Of a stretch of 48,307 nt of DNA, positions 42,974 through 48,307 are shown piece after piece (the stretch's first letter is position 1; every line of letters begins with the position of its first letter). The position numbers were made by a program, and so were the translations under genes. The notes below the pieces were generated by a model. That model searched no databases. It saw nothing but the letters and a program-made list of their open reading frames with translations, and was not told the origin of the DNA. The DNA comes from DATJWY01 sp035500775 (GTDB lineage: Bacteria > Pseudomonadota > Alphaproteobacteria > Acetobacterales > Acetobacteraceae), in contig DATJWY010000065.1 in assembly GCA_035500775.1 (NCBI GenBank), forward strand, positions 1 through 48,307. The letters are read 5' to 3'.

Positions 42974-43744
42974 GTGGTGTTGTCCAGCCAGAGGCAGTCC
43001 GAAATCCTGCGGGCGCTCAAGGAGCGTGGGTCCTACAGTATCACCGACCTGGCTACTGATCTTGACGTCTCGACCGAGACGATCCGGCGCAACGTCAAGC
43101 CGCTGGTCGATCGCGGCCTGATCGTCAAGTTCCATGGCGGCATCATGCTGCCGGAGCGGATCGACGAGGCGCCGTATCGCCGGCGCATGCAAATCAATCA
43201 CGAGGCCAAGCAGGCTGTCGCCCGCCTGATCGCGAGTGACATTCAGGACGGTGACGCCATCATCCTCGATAATGGCACCACCACCGCGTATGTCGCGGAC
43301 GCGCTGGCGGGGCATAGCAGGCTGGTGGTCATCACCAATTCGGCCGATATCGCCTGCCGGTTGGCCCCAAGGGGAGGCAACCGCGTCTTCATGGCGGGAG
43401 GTGAGCTGAATTCCGACGATATCGCCACGTTCGGCGCGCCGGCGGTGGCCTTCCTGCGGCAGTTTCAGGTTCGCTATGCGATCCTGTCGGTCGCGGGGAT
43501 CAGCGGCCGGGGCGAGCTTGTCAACTTCCACCTGTATGAGGCGGAATTCGCCAATGCGGCGATCGAGCAGGCTGACGAATGCTGGGTGGTCGCGGACCAA
43601 ACCAAGTTCGGCCGCGAGGCGCCGGTGAAGGTCTGCGACCTGAAGCAGGTCGATGTCGTCTATACGGATGCCAAGCCGTCGAATGATTTTCGCCGCCGCT
43701 GCGCGCAGGCCGGAGTGCGGATCAAGATCGCTGCCGGGGAGTGA
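42974..43744 (+). CDS. DeoR-family transcriptional regulator
   Basis: This 256-aa regulator has an N-terminal winged HTH (SITDLATDLDVSTETIRRNVKPL, then GLIVKFHGG) and a C-terminal DeoR sensor domain with ILDNGTTTAYVADAL, FMAGGEL and ADQTKFGR, which usually binds a phosphorylated sugar or similar ligand. A phosphorylated effector would fit the adjacent kinase. Start is GTG at 42974 or the next GTG at 42977, after GGCGGTGAG. It is divergent from the kinase operon and probably controls it and perhaps the dehydrogenase pair. Confidence 0.88.
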   Translation: MVLSSQRQSEILRALKERGSYSITDLATDLDVSTETIRRNVKPLVDRGLIVKFHGGIMLPERIDEAPYRRRMQINHEAKQAVARLIASDIQDGDAIILDNGTTTAYVADALAGHSRLVVITNSADIACRLAPRGGNRVFMAGGELNSDDIATFGAPAVAFLRQFQVRYAILSVAGISGRGELVNFHLYEAEFANAAIEQADECWVVADQTKFGREAPVKVCDLKQVDVVYTDAKPSNDFRRRCAQAGVRIKIAAGE

Positions 43745-43788
43745 AGCCGCCCCGGTCTCTGATCGGCGCGGCCCTCGCTTGGATGTAT

Positions 43789-43826
43789 GCCGCGGTGCGC
43801 CGGGGGAATACCTGGCGCACCGCGGC
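43789..43826. terminator. 13-bp hairpin between convergent DeoR and tmm genes
   Basis: GCCGCGGTGCGCC (43789-43801) and GGCGCACCGCGGC (43814-43826) are perfect complements with a 12-base loop, 45 bases after the regulator stop and 8 before the opposing stop. A shared terminator is likely. Confidence 0.65.
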
Positions 43827-43833
43827 CGGGTCG

Positions 43834-45189
43834 TTATTCAGCCGCCTTCGGATAGTCGAGGAAGGCTTCCAGCGAGTCGTCGAGCGCTTCCATCCACTGC
43901 GTGTGGTGCACCGGCGCGAGCGTGCCGGTCAGAGTCGAGCGGTAGGAACGGTCGCGATAGGTGAGGATGCCCTCCATCTTGTGGTGTTCCCACTCCTTGA
44001 AGAGTTTGGCGACCTCATCGACCTTGAGTTGCGGATAATCCGTCGGCGCGAGCAGGTCGCGCACGTAATCCGTCTGGAAATCGATCGCCTCGAACGGGTC
44101 CTTCAGGCTTTCTTCCCGCGCGAGCCAGGAGGACATGTCAGCGGCCTGTTCGTCCGGTGAGGGCAGGGCGAGGCGGCCGAGAATGACGTCGCGCGCGTAC
44201 CAGGCTTGGGCGTCAAACATGTTGAACGTGTAGTACTGATCCTGCATGCCGATATAAATCAGCTTCGGATTCGTCGCCCAGAAGAGGCCCTTGTAGAGAT
44301 GGGGCGGATACAGCCGGTTCCGGGACTTGAGGCGCAGCTCGTCCGGCAGGAACGGGTGATGATGCAGGTAGCCCGTGCACAGGATGATGGCATCCACGTC
44401 GCGGCTGCTGCCGTCGGCGAAGTAGGCGGTCTTGCCCTGAACGCGCTCGAGCAACGGCTTCTCCTCGAAGCCGTCCGGCCAGGCGAAGCCCATCGGCTTC
44501 GTCCGGTAGCTGAAGGTGATCGACTTCGCGCCGTATTTGAAGCACTGCGTGCCGATATCCTCGGCCGAGTAGCTGGCGCCAACCAGCAGCACGTTCTTGC
44601 CGGTGAACTCGTTCGCATCGCGGAAATCATGCGCATGCAACACGCGGCCGGGGAATTTTTCCAGGCCGGGGAAGGACGGCACGTTCGGCGTTGAGAAATG
44701 CCCGGAAGCGACGATCACGTAATCGAAGATCTCGCTCCGCGTCTCGTCCTGCGGCAGATCCTTCACGGTCACGGTAAATTTGCCGGTCTCCTCCGAATAG
44801 GAGATCCCCTTCACCGCAGTACGGAACTGGATGTATTTGCGGATGCCGTTCTTCCGGACCCGGCCGGCGATGTAGTCCTGCAGCACCGCGCGCGGCGGGT
44901 AGGACGGAATCGGTCGGCCAAAATGTTCCTCGAAGGAATAATCGGCAAATTCGAGGCATTCCTTCGGGCCGTTGGACCACAGGAAGCGATACATGCTCGC
45001 ATGCACCGGCTCGCCAAATTCATCGAGGCCGGTACGCCAGGTATAATTCCACATGCCGCCCCAATCCTCCTGCTTCTCGAAGCAGACGAGTTCGGGGATC
45101 TCGGCGCCCGCGAGCCGGGCGGATTCAAAAGCACGGAGTGCGGCCAACCCGCTTGGGCCTGCTCCGATTACGGCAATCCTCTGCGGCAT
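43834..45189 (-). CDS. tmm: Trimethylamine monooxygenase, bacterial FMO
   Basis: This 451-aa flavin-containing monooxygenase oxidises trimethylamine to TMAO with NADPH and oxygen. FAD motif GAGPSGLAALRAF begins at residue 9. Further motifs are CFEKQEDWGGMWNYTWRTG, the FMO signature FPGRVLHAHDF, the NADPH motif VGASYSAEDIG and ILCTGYLHHHPF. Long stretches (EPVHASMYRFLWSNGPKECL, YIGMQDQYYTFNMFDAQAWY, SYRSTLTGTLAPVHHTQW) match what I recall of Tmm from Methylocella and Ruegeria almost word for word. AGGA precedes ATG 45189. It is divergent from an APC permease across an AT-rich region with a palindrome. Confidence 0.93.
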   Translation of the reverse strand: MPQRIAVIGAGPSGLAALRAFESARLAGAEIPELVCFEKQEDWGGMWNYTWRTGLDEFGEPVHASMYRFLWSNGPKECLEFADYSFEEHFGRPIPSYPPRAVLQDYIAGRVRKNGIRKYIQFRTAVKGISYSEETGKFTVTVKDLPQDETRSEIFDYVIVASGHFSTPNVPSFPGLEKFPGRVLHAHDFRDANEFTGKNVLLVGASYSAEDIGTQCFKYGAKSITFSYRTKPMGFAWPDGFEEKPLLERVQGKTAYFADGSSRDVDAIILCTGYLHHHPFLPDELRLKSRNRLYPPHLYKGLFWATNPKLIYIGMQDQYYTFNMFDAQAWYARDVILGRLALPSPDEQAADMSSWLAREESLKDPFEAIDFQTDYVRDLLAPTDYPQLKVDEVAKLFKEWEHHKMEGILTYRDRSYRSTLTGTLAPVHHTQWMEALDDSLEAFLDYPKAAE

Positions 45190-45356
45190 CTCGCGTGTCC
45201 TAACCCCAAAGAAATGAGTGACCGCGCGAAGCTTAGCATGGGGTGACTTAAAGGCAAGAGAAGTTCCCTAAGAGAATGTGTCCGTTGGATAAGCAAACGA
45301 TCTCACTGGAATGCGGTGTTGCGTTCCTTTATGGCAACTTAACTGCCTAATAATCA

Positions 45357-45375
45357 CATATATGCGCAATATATG
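45357..45375. promoter_or_regulatory. AT-rich palindrome between divergent tmm and permease
   Basis: CATATAT-GCGCA-ATATATG (45357-45375) is a perfect 7-bp inverted repeat in the 281-base divergent interval, which is much more AT-rich than the genes. It is a candidate operator or promoter-associated site; the binding protein is unknown. Confidence 0.5.
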
Positions 45376-45470
45376 AGCAAAAAATATGCACATCATCAGT
45401 CGTGCTGCCTTTTTGCCTGGCACATGGCTTGCGGAAGGAAAGGTGGGTGCACTGCCGTTCCGGAGGAGTC

Positions 45471-46943
45471 ATGTCAGAAACAGCCGTTGAAATCTTTAAC
45501 GAAGAGCTTGAAACCGGCGCCTTGCGCCGAGAAGCCAGTTGGAGTCATGCGGTCTGGGTCGCGACGGGAGCGCCGGCCCTGGTCCTGTTCTCGATCGGCG
45601 GCATCGCCGCGACAGTCGGCTCGCCATCCTGGCTGGTCTGGGTTCTGTCCGTCGTGATCGCGTCGTTTCAGATGTTCACCTATGCCGAGGTCGCGGGGAT
45701 GTTCGCCCACAAATCGGGCGGCACCGCGGTCAGTGGTTCGATGGCATGGTTGCGTTACGGCAAGGTCTTCCCGGCGCTGTCGGTATGGTGTTACTGGCTG
45801 GGCTGGACGCCAGTGGTCGCGATCGGCACCGGCATCGCCTCGGGTTATGTGCTGACAGGCCTGTTCCCGGCGAACGCCTCGATCAACACCTGGCAGTTCA
45901 CGCTGGTCAATCTGAGCTTCGTGCAGGACGGGTTGTCCCTGCGCATCAATTCCAACTTCCTGCTCAGCGTGACGCTGGTGTTGATTTGTTTTGCCGTGCA
46001 GCACCGCGGTCTCCTGCGGGCCGCGCGCCTGCAAGCGGTGGTCGCCGCCGCGTCGTTGTTGCCGCTCGGCCTGATCGGCATCGTGCCGCTGATCACCGGC
46101 CACGCGCCGCTGTCGAGCTTCAGTCCCTTCGCGCCGCTGGCGCATGATGCTCAGAACAATGTGATCCCCGGGCACTGGAACATGGCGGGGCTGACGCTGT
46201 TCGCGGGCGGTCTGTTCATCGCCGCGTGGTCTACCTACGGCGTCGAGACCTGCCTGATCTATACGTGCGAATTCCGCAATCCGTCGCGCGACACGGTCAA
46301 GGCGGCGCTCGGCACGAGCCTGCTCTGCTTGGTTTTCTTCGCGCTGGTGCCGATCAGCTTCCAGGCGGCCATCGGGCTCAAGGGTCTGCTTGATCCGGGC
46401 ATCTATGACGGTTCCGGCGTGGGCGCGGCCATGGCGCACATGATCGGCCTTAGCGGCATGGCCGCCAATGCCATCGTCGCGATGCTGATCCTGGCGCTGC
46501 TGCTGTCCATCCTGACCGCGACCGCCGGTTCGTCGCGCACGCTTTACCAGGCGTCGACCGACGGGTTCCTGCCGAAATACCTCTCCACCGTGAACGAGCA
46601 CGGCACGCCGATGAAGGCGATGTGGACCGATCTCGGGTTCAACATCCTGCTCCTGACCATCTCGAACAACATCTTCCTGCTCGCGATCAGCAATGTCTGC
46701 TACCTGGTCTTCATATTCCTGAACCTTCAGTCGGGGTGGATCCACCGCATGGACCGTCCAGACTGGCGCCGTCCCTTCAAGGCGCCGAACTGGCTGCTCG
46801 GCGTGGGCGCCATTCTTGGCTTCGCCAACATGTTCCTCACGGGCATGGGCGCCGGCTCGTATGGGTCAGGCCTGTTGCCCTATCTGGCGCTGGTCGGGGG
46901 CGGCTTCGCGGTGTGGCTCGGCTACCATCTCGCCGTTTACTGA
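45471..46943 (+). CDS. APC-superfamily amino acid/amine permease, copy B
   Basis: This 490-aa membrane transporter has about 12 helices. FSIGGIAATVGSPSW and FAHKSGGTAVSGSMAWLRYG are early conserved parts, and WSTYGVETCLIYTCEFRNPS and SRTLYQASTDGFLPKYLSTV are characteristic APC loops. GGAGGAG sits 5 bases before ATG 45471, a strong translation signal. It is divergent from tmm and convergent with the demethylase operon, so import of methylated amines or amino-acid derivatives is likely by context only. A clear intrinsic terminator follows. Confidence 0.87.
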   Translation: MSETAVEIFNEELETGALRREASWSHAVWVATGAPALVLFSIGGIAATVGSPSWLVWVLSVVIASFQMFTYAEVAGMFAHKSGGTAVSGSMAWLRYGKVFPALSVWCYWLGWTPVVAIGTGIASGYVLTGLFPANASINTWQFTLVNLSFVQDGLSLRINSNFLLSVTLVLICFAVQHRGLLRAARLQAVVAAASLLPLGLIGIVPLITGHAPLSSFSPFAPLAHDAQNNVIPGHWNMAGLTLFAGGLFIAAWSTYGVETCLIYTCEFRNPSRDTVKAALGTSLLCLVFFALVPISFQAAIGLKGLLDPGIYDGSGVGAAMAHMIGLSGMAANAIVAMLILALLLSILTATAGSSRTLYQASTDGFLPKYLSTVNEHGTPMKAMWTDLGFNILLLTISNNIFLLAISNVCYLVFIFLNLQSGWIHRMDRPDWRRPFKAPNWLLGVGAILGFANMFLTGMGAGSYGSGLLPYLALVGGGFAVWLGYHLAVY

Positions 46944-46965
46944 TCCCGCTGACCATCCCGCGTGG

Positions 46966-46996
46966 AAGGGTCCAGGGCATTGCTGGACCCTTTTTT
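46966..46996 (+). terminator. Rho-independent terminator after permease
   Basis: GGGTCCAG (46968-46975) pairs with CTGGACCC (46983-46990), 7-base loop, followed by six T. This is the cleanest intrinsic terminator in the window, starting 23 bases after the stop codon. Confidence 0.9.
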
Positions 46997-47021
46997 GTGC
47001 CCGCGCGATAACAGGCGCGGC

Positions 47022-47066
47022 CAAACAAAAAAACGGGTCCGGCGTGCGAACACGCAGGACCCGTTT
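47022..47066 (-). terminator. Rho-independent terminator for demethylase operon
   Basis: On the minus strand AAACGGGTCC pairs with GGACCCGTTT (47057-47066 with 47031-47040), with an inner GCGTG/CACGC stem and tetraloop, followed by a T-rich run (A-run 47022-47033 on the plus strand). It ends transcription arriving from 48 kb. Confidence 0.85.
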
Positions 47067-47104
47067 CCGGAAAGGACCGGGCGGACTCTCCCGGCCCCGA
47101 TGGG

Positions 47105-48160
47105 TCAGAGCCGGTCCTGATCCGGCTGTATGCCGGCCGAGAGCGGCGCCCCGTCATCCATCGCCGCGAGCCACTGCACCGCGGTTTCGCGAAAGCGGGT
47201 GAGCCCCTTGTAATCGGCCAGCGCCGGATCGAGGTCGCGCAGCACGCGGTGCAGGCGCTTGGCCCATTTCGTCACGCGGCGGAGTTCCTCGAGGCGGATC
47301 AGATAGCCGCGGATGCTGAACAGGATGGCGTTGCTGCGCGGCAGGCGATACAGCGACTGCAATTCCACGCGCAGGCAGAGCTTGTGGCCGACATTCTCGG
47401 GCGTGATGGTGGTGCGGTCGGTGCCCCAACGTGGATAATTCTCGGGCGAGGTGTCGAGCCGCGGATTGATCGTCATGGTCCAGTTGAGCCGGCGCACCGG
47501 CCGGCCATATTGCAGCCGCAGCAGGTATTGCAGCGCGCGGTCGAACACGCCCATTTCATGCGCTTTCGGCACCGGCCCGTGCCATTCATGGAAGCTCATG
47601 CCGACATCGAAATCCATCGACCAATCGGCCTGGGCGGTGACCATCCCGCCATCCATGAACAGGTTGTTGTCGCGCTGATCCTGGAGCGAGAAATCGCCCT
47701 GGACCTGGCGGGTGATGTATTCGAACGGACGGTAGGGAAGGGTCGTCACGTCGCCGAAGACGAAACTGTCCTCGATGCCGAGCGGTCTGTTGGTCCAGGT
47801 CCAGCGGTCCCCGTCACGCACCAGCGTGAACAGGTCCGGATAGTCCTGTGCCAGACTCTCCATGATCAGTTCCAGCGTGTCCCACTCCGCTGCCAGCATG
47901 TGCGGCAGGATCTGGCAGCGCAGCGGGTCGGCTTGCAACACCAGGGCCCGCTCGCGGCATTCGGCGACATAGTGCTCGTCGATGTCGAATGCCGCGTCAA
48001 AGGCGGCGGTCGGGCCGCCGCGCACATGCGGCTCGATGTTCACCGAATACATGTAGGTATCTTCGGGGAACGGGAACGGAAAGCGCAGGATGGCAGCGTC
48101 GCTGTTGCGCGCACTGAAATCGTCGCGGAACGTCTCGTTGGGTTTGAAGGTGATGGTCAC
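47105..48160 (-). CDS. Heme-dependent oxidative N-demethylase (DUF3445), dimethylamine monooxygenase type
   Basis: This 351-aa protein of the DUF3445/HODM family is the heme-binding catalytic component of bacterial dimethylamine monooxygenase (dmmDABC system), which demethylates dimethylamine to methylamine. Family marks are RFPFPFPEDTYMYSVNIEPH, PLGIEDSFVFGDVTTLPYRP, SFHEWHGPVP and RVELQSLYRLPRSNAILFSI. The start is a GTG at 48158-48160 with a modest GGA upstream. It lies 44 bases downstream of a ferredoxin-reductase gene. Proximity to tmm supports methylamine catabolism; the subunit letter is not assigned because I am not sure of the naming. Confidence 0.88.
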   Translation of the reverse strand: MTITFKPNETFRDDFSARNSDAAILRFPFPFPEDTYMYSVNIEPHVRGGPTAAFDAAFDIDEHYVAECRERALVLQADPLRCQILPHMLAAEWDTLELIMESLAQDYPDLFTLVRDGDRWTWTNRPLGIEDSFVFGDVTTLPYRPFEYITRQVQGDFSLQDQRDNNLFMDGGMVTAQADWSMDFDVGMSFHEWHGPVPKAHEMGVFDRALQYLLRLQYGRPVRRLNWTMTINPRLDTSPENYPRWGTDRTTITPENVGHKLCLRVELQSLYRLPRSNAILFSIRGYLIRLEELRRVTKWAKRLHRVLRDLDPALADYKGLTRFRETAVQWLAAMDDGAPLSAGIQPDQDRL

Positions 48161-48204
48161 GGCTCGGATCCTTCAGGGCTTGATACCGGCGGCAGAGCCC
48201 GCGG

Positions 48205-48307
48205 TCAGAGATCGATCACCAGTTCCGGCGTTCGCGCCCGGGAGACGCAGGTCAGGATGCGGTCGCGGCTCGCGCGCTGCGCCCCGGTCAGCACAAGGTC
48301 CCGATGC
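48205..48307 (-). CDS. Partial [2Fe-2S] ferredoxin reductase C-terminus
   Basis: The last 33 codons of a gene entering from the right edge read HRDLVLTGAQRASRDRILTC followed by VSRARTPELVIDL. This is the end of vanillate-O-demethylase-reductase-like proteins (FNR-type flavin domain plus C-terminal plant-type ferredoxin), including the last iron-sulfur Cys (TCVSRA). It is the expected electron donor to the DUF3445 demethylase that follows 44 bases later. The start lies outside the window. Confidence 0.8.
   Translation of the reverse strand, partial: HRDLVLTGAQRASRDRILTCVSRARTPELVIDL

Noticed and set aside
1..48307. CRISPR array, prophage or insertion sequence
   Set aside because: No regularly spaced direct repeats, transposase, integrase or phage structural gene could be seen anywhere in the window.

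Overview
The window is GC-rich, densely coding chromosomal DNA from an alphaproteobacterium. The pointers are the rluD/DUF6476-type/rpoH arrangement, adjacent mutS and glnD, and intergenic palindromes beginning GGCCAGGGGC...GCCCCTGG, which I associate from memory with Acetobacteraceae and other Rhodospirillales. Family or genus cannot be fixed from sequence alone.

Region 1 (1-19.4 kb) is mostly core genome. It holds an agmatinase-family ureohydrolase, mutS, glnD, a DUF2142-type membrane protein facing a GT2 glycosyltransferase, a DHA2-type MFS exporter, a proteasome-like Ntn-hydrolase candidate and a small lipoprotein. Next comes hemN behind a perfect FNR-type box, followed closely by two unlike 2OG-Fe(II) oxygenases. 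The region ends with a nitroreductase, rpoH, rluD, a small membrane protein and tRNA-Glu(CTC).

Region 2 (19.5-31.75 kb) is looser and looks accessory. It contains an eight-heme cytochrome c fused to TPRs, an ion-channel-like protein, an outer-membrane beta-barrel protein, a decayed fragment of another outer-membrane channel, a secreted arylsulfatase, a PqiABC-type envelope lipid-transport operon and a lipoprotein. Long AT-richer, gene-poor stretches lie between these genes.

Region 3 (31.75 kb to the end) is a methylated-amine metabolism locus. It has two tandem dimethylglycine/sarcosine dehydrogenase-type FAD-GcvT proteins, a trimethylamine monooxygenase (Tmm), a heme-dependent oxidative N-demethylase (DUF3445, the dimethylamine monooxygenase type) and the end of its ferredoxin-reductase partner. 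It also has two APC permeases and a DeoR regulator. Interleaved is a set of phosphate-handling enzymes: a choline/ethanolamine-kinase-like protein, a calcineurin-like phosphoesterase, a small nucleotidyltransferase, an inositol-monophosphatase/HisN-family phosphatase and a truncated histidine phosphatase. Known chemistry would take trimethylamine to TMAO and, through a TMAO demethylase not seen here, dimethylamine to methylamine, with C1 units passing to tetrahydrofolate. The kinase/phosphatase branch has no obvious place in that textbook route and is the best candidate for an undescribed module. Convergent gene pairs throughout are separated by strong GC-rich hairpins.
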